A stretch of 64,000 nucleotides of DNA, from the NCBI GenBank assembly GCA_958496175.1, contig OY292280.1:21762001-21826000 (forward strand). The letters are read 5' to 3'. Position 1 is the first letter of the stretch; each line of letters begins with the position of its first letter. The translations under genes and the position numbers were made by a program. Source of the DNA: Sisyra terminalis. Taxonomy: Eukaryota; Arthropoda; Insecta; Neuroptera; Sisyridae. Positions 14,810 to 25,977 of this stretch are shown piece by piece. The notes below the pieces were generated by a model, which did no database searches, had not been told where the DNA came from, and saw only the letters and a program-made list of their open reading frames with translations.

Positions 14810-17517
14810 CTATGCAAAAAATAAAAAGCATTTGTTTCGTATATCATTGGAAAATTGAAACTGGAAATTAAATTGATGAAAGTCTATGCGAAAAAATTCG
14901 ACTGATATTGGGTCATTTAAAGAAGGTGACTTTTCATTATGAGGTCTAGTTTTCTCAACGGATTCGGAATAAAGGCTATCAAGTGAAATATAATAGGAAA
15001 AAAATTTTGTCCTGTGTGCCAAAAGACACCCGCAATATCGTTTCAAACTTTCAAAAAGGACAATTTTCTAATGCATATAAACGACATAAGGGATGTTTTC
15101 CTTCACTAAATTAAATTAGAATATTATAAACTAAACCATTCTTAACCACTATGCAAAAAATAAAAAGCATTTGTTTCGTATATCTTTGGAAAATTGAAAC
15201 TGGAAATTAAATTGATGAAAGTCTATGCGAAAAAATTCGACTGATATTGGGTCATTTAAAGAAGGTGACTTTTCATTATGAGGTCTAGTTTTCTCAACGG
15301 ATTTTGAATTAAGGCTATCAAGTGAAATATAATAGGAAAAAAATTTTGTCCTGTGTGCCAAGAGACACCCGCAATATCGTTTCAAACTTTCAAAAAGGAC
15401 AATTTTCTAATGCATAAAAAGGACATAAGGGATGTTTTCCTCACTAAATTAAAGTTGAATATTATAAACTAATCCATTCTTAACCACTATGCAAAAAATA
15501 AAATGCATTTGTTACGTATATCTTTGGAAAATTGAAACTGGAAATTAAATTGTTGAAAGTCTATGCGAAAAAATTCGACTGATATTGGGTCATTTAAAGA
15601 AGGTGACTTTTCATTATGAGGTCTAGTTTTCTCAACGGATTTGGAATTAAGGCTATCAAGTGAAATATAATAGGAAAACAATTTTGTCCTGTGTGCCAAA
15701 AGACACCCGCTATATCGTTTCAAACTTTCAAAAAGGACAATTTTCTAATGCATAAAAAGGACATAAGGGATGTTTTCCTCACTAAATTAAAGTTGAATAT
15801 TATAAACTAATCCATTCTTAACCACTATGCAAAAAATTAAATGCATTTGTTACGTATATCTTTGGAAAATTGAAACTGGAAATTAAATTGATGAAAGTCT
15901 ATGCGAAAAAATTCGACTGATATTGGGTCATTTAAAGAAGGTGACTTTTCATTATGAGGTCTAGTTTTCTCAACGGATTCTGAATTAAGGCTATCAAGTG
16001 AAATATAATAGGAAAACAATTTTGTCCTGTGTGCCAAAAGACACCCGCAATATCGTTTCAAACTTTCAAAAAGGACAATTTTCTAATGCATATAAACGAC
16101 ATATGGGATGTTTTCCTTCACTAAATTAAATTAGAATATTATAAACTAAACCATTCTTAACCACTATGCAAAAAATAAAAAGCATTTGTTTCGTATATCA
16201 TTGGAAAATTGAAACTGGAAATTAAATTGATGAAAGTCTATGCGAAAAAATTCGACTGATATTGGGTCATTTAAAGAAGGTGACTTTTCATTATGAGGTC
16301 TAGTTTTCTCAACGGATTCGGAATAAAGGCTATCAAGTGAAATATAATAGGAAAAAAATTTTGTCCTGTGTGCCAAAAGACACCCGCAATAACGTTTCAA
16401 ACTTTCAAAAAGGACAATTTTCTAATGCATATAAACGACATAAGGGATGTTTTCCTTCACTAAATTAAATTAGAATATTATAAACTAAACCATTCTTAAC
16501 CACTATGCAAAAAATAAAAAGCATTTGTTTCGTATATCTTTGGAAAATTGAAACTGGAAATTAAATTGATGAAAGTCTATGCGAAAAAATTCGACTGATA
16601 TTGGGTCATTTAAAGAAGGTGACTTTTCATTATGAGGTCTAGTTTTCTCAACGGATTTTGAATTAAGGCTATCAAGTGAAATATAATAGGAAAAAAATTT
16701 TGTCCTGTGTGCCAAGAGACACCCGCAATATCGTTTCAAACTTTCAAAAAGGACAATTTTCTAATGCATAAAAAGGACATAAGGGATGTTTTCCTCACTA
16801 AATTAAAGTTGAATATTATAAACTAATCCATTCTTAACCACTATGCAAAAAATAAAATGCATTTGTTACGTATATCTTTGGAAAATTGAAACTGGAAATT
16901 AAATTGTTGAAAGTCTATGCGAAAAAATTCGACTGATATTGGGTCATTTAAAGAAGGTGACTTTTCATTATGAGGTCTAGTTTTCTCAACGGATTTGGAA
17001 TTAAGGCTATCAAGTGAAATATAATAGGAAAACAATTTTGTCCTGTGTGCCAAAAGACACCCGCTATATCGTTTCAAACTTTCAAAAAGGACAATTTTCT
17101 AATGCATAAAAAGGACATAAGGGATGTTTTCCTCACTAAATTAAAGTTGAATATTATAAACTAATCCATTCTTAACCACTATGCAAAAAATAAAATGCAT
17201 TTGTTACGTATATCTTTGGAAAATTGAAACTGGAAATTAAATTGATGAAAGTCTATGCGAAAAAATTCGACTGATATTGGGTCATTTAAAGAAGGTGACT
17301 TTTCATTATGAGGTCTAGTTTTCTCAACGGATTCAGAATTAAGGCTATCAAGTGAAATATAATAGGAAAAAAAATTTTGTCCTGTGTGCCAAAGACACCC
17401 GCAATAACGTTTCAAACTTTCAAAAAGGACAATTTTCTAATGCATATAAAGGACATAAGGGATGTTTTCCTTCACTAAATTAAAGTTGAATATTATAAAC
17501 TAAACCATTCTTAACCA
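14810..17517 (+). repeat. Higher-order repeat of four monomers (1,354 bp), two copies
   Basis: The series of four monomers at 14,810, 15,149, 15,487 and 15,837 recurs at 16,164, 16,503, 16,841 and 17,179 with matching variants. These include GATTCGGAATAAAGG in the first, CCAAGAGACACC in the second and GATTTGGAATTAAGG with CGCTATATCG in the third. The fourth pair differs (for example AAAAAATTAAATGC against AAAAAATAAAATGC), so the copies have drifted slightly. Confidence 0.75.
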
Positions 17518-20500
17518 CTATGCAAAAAATAAAAAGCATTTGTTACGTATATCTTTGGAAAATTGAATCTGGAAATTAAATTGTTGAAAGTCTATGCGAA
17601 AAAATTCGACGGATATTGGGTCATTTAAAGAAGGTGACTTTTCATTTTGAGGTCTAGTTTTCTCAACGGATTCTGAATTAAGGCTATCAAGTGAAATATA
17701 ATAGGAAAAAAATTTTGTCCTGTGTGCCAAAAGACACCCGCAATATCGCTTCAAACTTTCAAAAAGGACAATTTTCTAATGCGTAAAAAGGACATAAGGG
17801 ATGTTTTCCTCACTAATTTAAAGTTGAATATTATAAACTAAACCATTCTTAACCACTATGCAAAAAAAAAAAAGCATTTGTTACGTATATCTTTGGAAAA
17901 TTGAAACTGGAAATTAAATTGATGAAAGTCTATGCGAAAAAATTCGACTGATATTGGGTCATTTAAAGAAGGTGACTTTTCATTATGAGGTCTAGTTTTC
18001 TCAACGGATTCTGAATTAAGGCTATCAAGTGAAATATAATAGGAAAACAATTTTGTCCTGTGTGCCAAAAGACACCCGCAATATCGTTTCAATCTTTCAA
18101 AAAGGACAATTTTCTAATGCATAAAAAGGACATAAGGAATGTTTTCCTTCACTAATTTAATGATGAATATTATAAACTAAACCATTCTTAACCACTATGC
18201 AAAAAATAAAAAGCATTTGTTACGTATATCTTTGGAAAATTGAAACTGGAAATTAAATTGTTGAAAGTCTAAGCGAAAAAATTCGACTGATATTGGGTCA
18301 CTTAAAGAAGGTGACTTTTCATTATGAGTTCTAGTTTTCTCATCGGATTTTGAATTAAGGCTATCAAGTGAAATATAATAGAAAAAAAATTTTGTCCTGT
18401 GTGCCAAAAGACACCCGCAATATCGTTTCAAACTTTCAAAAAGGATAATTTTCTAATGCATAAAATGGACATAAGGGATGTTTCCCTTCACTAAATTAAA
18501 GTTGAATATTATAAACTAAACCATTCTTAACCACTATGCAAAAAATAAAAAGCATTTGATACGTATATCTTTGGAAAATTGAAACTGGAAATTAAATTGA
18601 TGAAAGACTATGCGAAAAAATTCGACTGATATTGGGTCATTTAAAGAAGGTGACTTTTCATTATGAGGTCTAGTTTTCTCAACGGATTCTGAATTAAGGC
18701 TATCAAGTGAAATATAATAGGAAATCAATTTTGTCCTGTGTGCCAAAAGACACCCGCAATATCGTTTCAAACTTTCAAAAAGGACAATTTTCTAATGCAT
18801 AAAAAGGACATAAGGGATGTTTTCCTCACTAAATTAAAGTTGAATATTATAAACTAAACCATTCTTAACCACTATGCAAAAAAAAAAAAAAGCATTTGTT
18901 ACGTATATCTTTGGAAAATTGAAACTGGAAATTAAATTGTTGAAAGTCAAAGCGAAAAAATTCGACTGATATTGGGTCACTTAAAGAAGGTGACTTTTCA
19001 TTATGAGGTCTAGTTTTCTCAACGGATTCTGAATTAAGGCTATCAAGTGAAATATAATAGGAAATCAATTTTGTCCTGTGTGCCAAAAGACACCCGCAAT
19101 ATCGTTTCAAACTTTCAAAAAGGACAATTTTCTAATGCATAAAAAGGACATAAGGAATGTTTTCCTTCACTAAATTAAAGTTGAATATTATAAACTAAAC
19201 CATTCTTAACCACTATGCAAAAAATATAAAGCATTTGTTACGTACATCATTGGAAAATTGAAACTGGAAATTAAATTGATGAATGTCTATGCGAAAAAAT
19301 TCGTCTGATATTGGGTCATTTAAAGAAGGAGACTTTTCATTATGAGGTCTAGTTTTCTCAACGGATTCTGAATTAAGGCTATCAAGTGAAATATAATAGG
19401 AAAACAATTTTGTCCTGTGTGCCAAAAGACACCCGCAATATCGTTTCAAACTTTCAAAAAGGACAATTTTCTAATGCATATAAACGACATAAGGGATGTT
19501 TTCCTTCACTAAATTAAATTAGAATATTATAAAATAAACCATTCTTAACCACTATGCAAAACATAAAAAGCATTTGTTACGTATATCTTTGGAAAATTGA
19601 AACTGGAAATTAAATTGATGAAAGTCTATGCGAAAAAATTCGACTGATATTGGGTCATTTAAAGAAGGTGACTTTTCATTATGAGGTCTAGTTTTCTCAA
19701 CGGATTCGGAATAAAGGCTATCAAGTGAAATATAATAGGAAAAAAATTTTGTCCTGTGTGCCAAAAGACACCCGCAATAACGTTTCAAACTTTCAAAAAG
19801 GACAATTTTCTAATGCATATAAACGACATAAGGGATGTTTTCCTTCACTAAATTAAATTAGAATATTATAAACTAAACCATTCTTAACCACTATGCAAAA
19901 AATAAAAAGCATTTGTTACGTATATCTTTGGAAAATTGAAACTGGAAATTAAATTGTTGAAAGTCTATGCGAAAAAATTCGACTGATATTGGGTCATTTA
20001 AAGAAGGTGACTTTTCATTATGAGGTCTAGTTTTCTCAACGGATTTTGAATTAAGGCAATCAAGAGAAATATAATAGGAAAACAATTTTGTCCTGTGTGC
20101 CAAAAGACACCCGCAATATCGTTTCAAACTTTCAAAAAGGACAATTTTCTTATGCATAAAAAGGACATAAGGGATGTTTTCCTCACTAAATTAAAGTTGA
20201 ATATTATAAACTAAACCATTCTTAACCACTATGCAAAAAATAAAAAGCATTTGTTACGTATATCTTTGGAAAATTGAATCTGGAAATTAAATTGTTGAAA
20301 GTCTATGCGAAAAAATTCGACTGATATTGGGTCATTTAAAGAAGGTGACTTTTCATTTTGAGGTCTAGTTTTCTCAACGGATTCTGAATTAAGGCTATCA
20401 AGTGAAATATAATAGGAAATCAATTTTGTCCTGTGTGCCAAAAGACACCCGCAATATCGTTTCAAACTTTCAAAAAGGACAATTTTCTAATGCATAAAAA

Positions 20501-22164
20501 GGACATAAGGGATGTTTTCCTTCACTAAATTAAAGTAGAATATTATAAACTAAACCATTCTTAACCACTATGCAAAAAATAAAAAGCATTTGTTACGTAT
20601 ATCTTTGGAAAATTGAAACTGGAAATTAAATTGTTGAAAGTCTAAGCGAAAAAATTCGACTGATATTGGGTCATTTAAAGAAGGTGACTTTTCATTATGA
20701 GGTCTAGTTTTCTCAACGGATTCTGAATTAAGGCTATCAAGTGAAATATAATAGGAAATCAATTTTGTCCTGTGTGCCAAAAGACACCCGCAATATCGTT
20801 TCAAACTTTCAAAAAGGACAATTTTCTAATGCATAAAAAGGACATAAGGGATGTTTTCCTCACTAAATTAAAGTTGAATATTATAAACTAAACCATTCTT
20901 AACCACTATGCAAAAATAAAAAGCATTTGTTACGTATATCTTTGGAAAATTGAAACTGGAAATTAAATTGATGAAAGTCTATGCGAAAAAATTCGACTGA
21001 TATTGGGTCATTTAAAGAAGGTGACTTTTCATTATGAGGTCTAGTTTTCTCAACGGATTCTGAATTAAGGCTATCAAGTGAAATATAATAGGAAATCAAT
21101 TTTGTCCTGTGTGCCAAATGACACCCGCAATATCGTTTCAAACTTTCCAAAAGGCAATTTTCTTATGCATAAAAAGGACATAAGGGATGTTTTCCTTCAC
21201 TAATTTAAAGATGAATATTATAAACTAAACCATTCTTAACCACTATGCAAAAAATAAAAAGCATTTGTTACGTATATCATTGGAAAATTGAAACTGGAAA
21301 TTAAATTGTTGAAAGACTATGCGAAAAAATTCGACTGATATTGGGTCATTTAAAGAAGGTGACTTTTCATTATGAGGTCTAGTTTTCTCAACGGATTCTG
21401 AATTAAGGCTATCAAGTGAAATATAACAGGAAATCAATTTTGTCCTGTGTGCCAAAAGACACCCGCAATATCGTTTCAAACTTTCAAAAAGGACAATTTT
21501 CTAATGCATTAAAAGGACATAAGGGATATTTTCCTTCACTAAATTAAAGTTGAATATTATAAACTAAACCATTCTTAACCACTATGCAAAAAATAAGAAG
21601 CATTTGTTACGTACATCTTTGGAAAATTGAAACTGGAAATTAAGTTGATGAAAGTCTATGCGAAAAAATTCGACTGATATTGGGTCATTTAAAAAAGGTG
21701 ACTTTTCATTATGAGGTCTAGTTTTCTCAACGGATTCTGAATTAAGGCTATCAAGTGAAATATAAAAGGAAAAAAATTTTGTCCTGTGTGCCAAAAGACA
21801 CCCGCAATAACGTTTCAAACTTTAAAAAAGGACAATTTTCTAATGCATATAAAGTACATAAGGGATGTTTTCCTTCACTAAATTAAAGTAGAATATTATT
21901 AACTAAACCATTCTTAACCACTATGCAAAAAATAAAAAGCATTTGTTTCGTATATCTTTGGAAAATTGAAACTGGAAATTAAATTGTTGAAAGTCTATGC
22001 GAAAAAATTCGACTGATATTGGGTCATTTAAAGAAGGTGACTTTTCATTTTGAGGTCTAGTTTTCTCAACGGATTCTGAATTAAGGCTATCAAGTGAAAT
22101 ATAATAGGAAATCAATTTTGTCCTGTGTGCCAAAAGACACCCGCAATATCGTTTCAAACTTTCA

Positions 22165-22200
22165 AAAAGGACAATTTTCAGATGATATATGTAATGACCT
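22165..22200. other. Left junction of island 1: satellite to module breakpoint
   Basis: A satellite monomer stops in the middle, after GGACAATTTTC, and continues as AGATGATATATG. In intact modules that sequence directly abuts the tRNA-like segment (compare 29,001-29,015). The two sides overlap by only a TC dinucleotide. The module here lacks its inner ~1 kb, including the tRNA-like part, so this is a truncated or rearranged end. Confidence 0.85.
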
Positions 22201-22800
22201 TAAAACTCATATATAAACAATTCTTATGAGATTTGTGGAAAATTGAAAAAAAATTTCGATCGAAGGAGTTGGAATTTTCCAAAAACCTTTTAACCATAGC
22301 TGCTCCATGTTAAAGTTGGAAAATTTTACTAAAAACATTGCAACATTTTAAGGTCCTTGATCCTTTTTTTCGAAAAAAACAACATTTGTATTTCAAAAGA
22401 GTTTCTTCAGAAAATTAAAATGTATATATAAAAAAAATCGATAAGGAAATCAAAGAGTTAAGATATTTTTCGATATTGTCTTTATCGTATTATTCGATAA
22501 GCTATCGAAAAATATTGAACTTACCTTACTTACCTAATCGTTGCATTATCTTAACTTTTCTTTGTATCTTAACTCGGAAATATAAAATTCATGAGGATGG
22601 GTGCGGAAAATCAAATTGAAACAATATGTTCAATTAACATAAATTTATTAATGTTAAATATCAATACAGTTTATAATAAATTTCAATATTAGTTTTTCCA
22701 TTATTTCAATAGTTTATATAATTTATGTAAAAGTATCAATTATTATAATCATATAGAAATATTAAGTTAATTAAATTTTCTTGATTTACAGATATTTTCA

Positions 22801-22850
22801 CTATTTATCACTTAAACCACTTTATCACTTAAACCACTTTATAACTTCAC
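22801..22850. repeat. 18-bp minisatellite, about two units
   Basis: The unit TATCACTTAAACCACTTT is repeated in tandem here. The same site in other module copies has one (about 29,630), two (26,110s and 55,800s, inverted) or three units (52,663-52,716). This is typical slippage variation. Confidence 0.8.
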
Positions 22851-22985
22851 ATTCACTGAATTATTAAAACACAATTTACAGCTCTGATTGTTGTAGTAAA
22901 TCCATTAGTGATTTTCTCGGTAGATATCAATTGTGGAAATGATATCCTTTATGAATTTGATGGATGATCCTCCAAAGATCCGCAT

Positions 22986-23216
22986 TTATTCCTCAAACGT
23001 CCATTCGGAAATGATGAACATCTCAACTCCAATGAATAATTCTCCGTTGTCATCGGTCAGCTTCTTCTGGAACGAAAAAATCAATAAATAATCAAAAATC
23101 AATATTTGGAAGTCTCAAAAGTACAGCGACTTACCAATTATTTATCTCCCAACAAGATGATACATTCTTTAGCGCAAAAACAATGTCTTTGTCCATAGTT
23201 TCTTGGTAATTTGGAT
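22986..23216 (-). pseudogene. Exon-like pair with GT-AG signals, copy 1
   Basis: On the minus strand, TTTTTACAG is followed by an open 82-base block (23,216-23,135), a GTAAGT donor, a 68-bp intron-like gap ending TTCGTTCCAG, and a second block (23,066-22,986). The second block reads KKLTDDNGELFIGVEMFIIS, then six residues and TAA. The first block is open in only one frame (it includes DKDIVFALKN), and joining it to the second makes a TGA exactly at the junction. The two pieces therefore do not form one continuous protein as I read them. The pattern is present in all six module copies. It may be a captured, decayed gene fragment; I do not recognise the family. Confidence 0.35.
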
Positions 23217-23567
23217 CTGTAAAAATATATTTTATAATTATTTAAACAAATTATACTTTCTAGCTACATTAACATGTATAGGTACTGGGGAACATATAAT
23301 TTACATAATGAAAACATTGGTTGCTTCTGCATTTATTAACACAAAAGTCACTTCCAATTCTTTTTCATTTACCTATGTAGCATAGATTTAACACTTGTGG
23401 GAACGTCACTGGACTTTTTACATTTCACATTAATCATGCTGTGCAAATTTTTCCATATACAAAGCCCATTGAAGGTATGAAATTGTGCATCAATTTGGAG
23501 GCAGATGAAATCATCAAACCCTTCAATATTCAAGTGCTTCTAACTTCGTCAAATAGGTAAGGGATGA

Positions 23568-23630
23568 CTTTGTAGCCGGGCTGATAAGTATGTTGAGGGA
23601 ACAATCTCCGGGTTCGAACCTTGAAATTGC
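23568..23630 (+). repeat. tRNA-like (Pol III promoter-like) sequence, family 2, copy 1
   Basis: An A-box-like TAGCCGGGCTGATAAG (from 23,573) is followed by a B-box-like GGTTCGAACC (23,611-23,620). It is the same family as the minus-strand copies at 31,290-31,360 and 60,966-61,035, sharing the stretch around ACAATCTCCGGGTTCGAACC. I find no cloverleaf with paired acceptor stems. It is most likely a tRNA-derived SINE-like remnant and not a working tRNA. Confidence 0.5.
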
Positions 23631-23760
23631 CATATGAAGGATATCCGTAGATGGTGTCCGGTCGCTGCTTATTGCTTAAATACATTTCTTACAGTTGTAT
23701 CTAGCTACTCGAGGACCAATCTTTAAATGGAGTCATCAAAAAATGAACAAGACCTAACAT

Positions 23761-24007
23761 TTAATTATTTATGTCAATAGGAAATGAGGATTGTTTTCTG
23801 ATAAATTTGTACAGTACCTGCAGCATTTCTTCGGACGTTTTCCAGATGATTTTCTGAAAAATAAACGATGGTAAGTGCAAGTGTTTTATTCCTGTAAAAA
23901 GTTGTTACTTTCAATTCGAAAAGGTTTGCAACTACCTTTGGGGCATAGACGGTATAGACCCAAAGAATAATAAGTGTCAATTTCACCAAACAATCGTTCC
24001 TATTCAT
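23761..24007 (-). CDS. Candidate two-exon small secreted protein (54 residues)
   Basis: Model: exon 1 at 24,007-23,936, an 82-bp intron at 23,935-23,854 (GTAGTT at the donor, pyrimidine-rich TTATTTTTCAG at the acceptor, phase 0), and exon 2 at 23,853-23,761 ending in TAA. Exon 1 starts MNRNDCLVKLTLIILWVYTVYA, which has the basic start, hydrophobic core and small residue of a signal peptide. Exon 2 begins KIIWKTSEEMLQVLYKFIRK and ends after ten more residues. The unspliced frame is also open across the intron (a 77-residue reading), so splicing is inferred from the signals and not forced by a stop. I recognise no family. The segment is single-copy here and missing from island 2. Chance is a serious alternative for so short a model. 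Confidence 0.22.
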
Positions 24008-24210
24008 AGTAGGTAAGTTTTATTCCGTTTTCACCGGAAAATATGCAGATTTCTGCTACTTTCCGGAACGATTTACTGGACGGCTATGCTGGAACCGGAG
24101 GTTTCGAATTCGATTGGCGAATGAGCCCAATATGTTTTGCTACCATAATAATTGGTTTTAATTTCTTTTAACTTACGTTGGCTCACATTATCACTTCTTA
24201 ACATGAACCC

Positions 24211-24321
24211 TCGTTTCCGAATTTTAGCACCATGTGTTCAATCGATCAACGATAGCCTTCGACATTTGGAAATGATTGATTGATCGATCGATGATTTACC
24301 TATATGTTTTTCCAATTAAAT
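24211..24321. other. Spacer rich in overlapping GATC/CGAT motifs
   Basis: This short segment lies between the island-1-only sequence and the diverged satellite piece. It contains a run of alternating GATC and CGAT around 24,280 and is also present at 53,214-53,320. I see no gene in it. Confidence 0.6.
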
Positions 24322-24446
24322 CATGGTTAAGGATGATTTAATCTTTAATATTCAACTCAATTTTGGCGAAACAAAACATCCCTTATATCCTTTTTAAGCA
24401 CTCGAAAATTGTCCTTTTTGAAAATTTGAATCGATATTGCGATATT
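24322..24446 (-). repeat. Diverged satellite fragment in inverted orientation
   Basis: Read on the minus strand, this follows the canonical monomer from the CAATATCG region through CAAAAAGGACAATTTTC, the GCATAAAAAGGACATAAGG region (here GGATATAAGG) and ATTCTTAACCACTATGC (here ATCCTTAACCATGAT). It has many substitutions. Its orientation is opposite to the arrays. It corresponds to the third of the diverged units at 53,321-54,125. Confidence 0.85.
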
Positions 24447-24449
24447 GGT

Positions 24450-24590
24450 TCGAAAAAAACCTTTATTTAACGGTGTTACAGGCGATTGAAGATTGGATGG
24501 TTTTATGATTTTTTCTGCCACATGGATTGTCGATTTCATCTCTTAAACGAGCTTTGTTTTCGAAATAATTAGCACAGCTTGAATGGGAGG
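24450..24590 (-). repeat. Dispersed repeat F, inverted copy
   Basis: On the minus strand this matches 31,945-32,065: the GCTGTGC region, CGAAAACAAA, a GATGAAATCGACAATC block, GGCAGAA and AATCAT(C/A)AAA. A 60-codon open frame covers it and part of the satellite fragment (24,539-24,357), identical in island 2 at 54,218-54,036. Other copies shift or stop that frame, so I do not call it a gene. Confidence 0.7.
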
Positions 24591-24599
24591 ACTTAAACT

Positions 24600-25435
24600 T
24601 TCTGTTTGGATTTCTCCATTGTAAGTTTGTTCAATTTTTACCAGTTTCCATGTAGTCAATTGCATCTCTTATGTGTGAAAAATCAAAAGCAGTAAGTTCA
24701 TAATTCAGTTTTTAAATTATTGTTTTTTTTTTCTAACAAATCTAATTTGTTGACAATTCGAATTGTTTAGAATTTTAAATTAAGACAACGCCAAAATGCA
24801 TTCGACTTTTGTTGGAAGCTATGAGTACATCCACCTGACTCATAGGTGGCACTAAAAACTTAAGGTGGTTCAATTGACATACATGTCAAAAGTTCACACA
24901 TTGTAGCATAGATGGAGGTACGATACATGTCAATGTGACAGCTTATTTTTGAAAGTTATTAGTTCTTAATTGACTTTAGTTTATCCAATTAAATTGAATA
25001 TTTTATGTTATGGTTGTTTGAGCTGATGGCCAATGTTACATTTTAACTTCATAAAATCAGAATCGAATTAAATAAATGTGAAACAGATAATGTTTATTGT
25101 GAAATTGTAGGTATGGGCGCAATGTTTATATGAGGTTATATGTACTTTCTGTTACTTTGGTAGATATTTTCCAACGTTTAACTAACTAAAGAACGACAAA
25201 AATGTATTTTTAAAATATATTTAAAAATAATTTATTCAGAGAAGAATCTAATCAAATAATCTGCAAATGTAAGCCACTGGGAGTGCAGCTTAAGTATTGT
25301 GAATATCAGAAGAATATATCAATCCACGGGATAAACAGGAAGATAATAAAAGATCAGGTTTTGATCACCGAATTAGGCATAATAGCGACTTAAACCATGG
25401 TTGTAATTGAAAGTCCTCCTCATGGAGAGCTGATT
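24600..25435. other. Outer part of left arm, no gene seen
   Basis: AT-rich sequence shared with 30,340-31,150 in inverse orientation and with 54,280-55,115 directly. It holds no frame conserved between copies and no recognised motif. Confidence 0.7.
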
Positions 25436-25439
25436 TTTG

Positions 25440-25560
25440 CAATACAGTTAAGAATGATTCAGTTTTAAATGGCAGCAATTTTCTGCGAAAGAAAACCATC
25501 TCTTATATCCTTTTTATGTACTTGAAAATTGTCCTTTTTGAAACTTGGAAAAAACAGCCC
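25440..25560 (-). repeat. Strongly diverged satellite-related segment in left arm
   Basis: The minus strand reads TTTCAAAAAGGACAATTTTC-like sequence (here via AAACTTGG), then ACATAAAAAGGATATAAGAG, GGTTTTC, and AATCATTCTTAACTGTATTGC. These are the landmarks of the canonical monomer, in the same order and spacing, for about 120 bp. It is more diverged than the units at 53,321-54,125. The mirror copy is at 30,215-30,335. Confidence 0.75.
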
Positions 25561-25731
25561 TTATCAGAAAAAGCAATCTTGCAACTTTGTTAATAAATGC
25601 AGAAGTTTAGCAATCATTGTTTCATTATGGAAATTATGTAAATGGGCTGCGCCATATGTTCCCCAGTCTACATGTTAATGTCCCTAAAAAATTACAATTT
25701 GTTTAAATATTAATAAAATATATTTTTACAG

Positions 25732-25977
25732 ATCCATACCAAGACATACTAAGAATCTGAGGCCCAAGACATTGTTTTTGCGCTGAAGAAAGTATCATCA
25801 TTTTGGGAGATAAATGATTGGTAAGTCGCTGTACTTTTGAGACCTCCAAATATTTTATTATTGATTTTTGATTATTTATTGATCTTTTCGTTCCAGAAGA
25901 AGCTGACCGATGACAACGGAGAATTATTCATTGGAGTTGAGATGTTCATCATTTCCGAATGGACGTTTGAGGAATAA
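25732..25977 (+). pseudogene. Exon-like pair with GT-AG signals, copy 2
   Basis: TTTTTACAG, block 25,732-25,820, GTAAGT, intron-like 25,821-25,896 ending TTCGTTCCAG, then block 25,897-25,977 with the same 26-residue frame and TAA. Here the first block differs at its 5' end and gains an in-frame TGA, so it is further decayed than copies 1 and 3. Confidence 0.35.

Larger units (their letters stand above)
1..22177 (+). repeat. Satellite block A: ~65 tandem copies of a 338/339-bp monomer
   Basis: The same unit recurs without interruption, with equivalent positions stepping by 338 or 339 bp (for example 2279, 2618, 2957, 3295, 3634). The one-base difference comes mainly from CCTCAC versus CCTTCAC, about 90 bp before the A-run that follows ATGC. 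All copies are head-to-tail in one orientation and differ by a few substitutions plus length changes in that A-run. Variants are shared between non-adjacent copies, which shows block-wise duplication (see separate entries). The minus strand of most copies has a ~78-codon open frame, but copies near 1603-1840, 6680-6915, 8040-8275 and 11760-12000 carry a variant (AATTATGTCC) that makes a TAA in it. The frame is therefore not maintained and I do not call genes. This is satellite DNA; a centromeric or pericentromeric location is only inferred. Confidence 0.97.
22177..23345 (+). repeat. Truncated outer copy of the island module (M1)
   Basis: This segment is a direct copy of 29,001-30,175 and the reverse complement of about 25,600-26,785. 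It holds the GCTGCTCCATGTTA motif (22,300s), a CGATA-rich patch (22,440-22,520), a long AT-rich stretch, the 18-bp minisatellite and the exon-like pair at 22,986-23,216. With the inverted copy to its right it forms a second, larger-looped inverted repeat centred near 24,480. No long conserved reading frame is present. Confidence 0.9.
23310..24210. other. Island-1-only segment (absent from island 2)
   Basis: At the corresponding place island 2 has only about 29 bp (53,185-53,213). This segment begins inside the end of module M1, then contains a degenerate copy of a dispersed repeat (about 23,430-23,570), a tRNA-like sequence, and a low-confidence two-exon gene model. Island 2 may have lost it or island 1 gained it. 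Homology of 23,310-23,345 to the module arms favours loss from island 2. Confidence 0.8.

Noticed and set aside
249..22157. About 60 minus-strand frames of 61-91 codons beginning MKRYCGCLLAHRTK in the satellite
   Set aside because: They are the same frame of the same monomer. The period (338/339) is not a multiple of 3, recurrent variants (AATTATGTCC, CTTAGCG) make stops in several monomers, and lengths change with A-run slippage. Array homogenisation explains the conservation.
1..22177. CRISPR array
   Set aside because: There are no short repeats with unique spacers; the whole 338-bp unit repeats. No cas genes are present.
24357..24539. 60-codon minus-strand frame identical in both islands
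   Set aside because: It spans repeat F and a satellite fragment, is identical because the islands are recent duplicates, and other F copies do not keep the frame.
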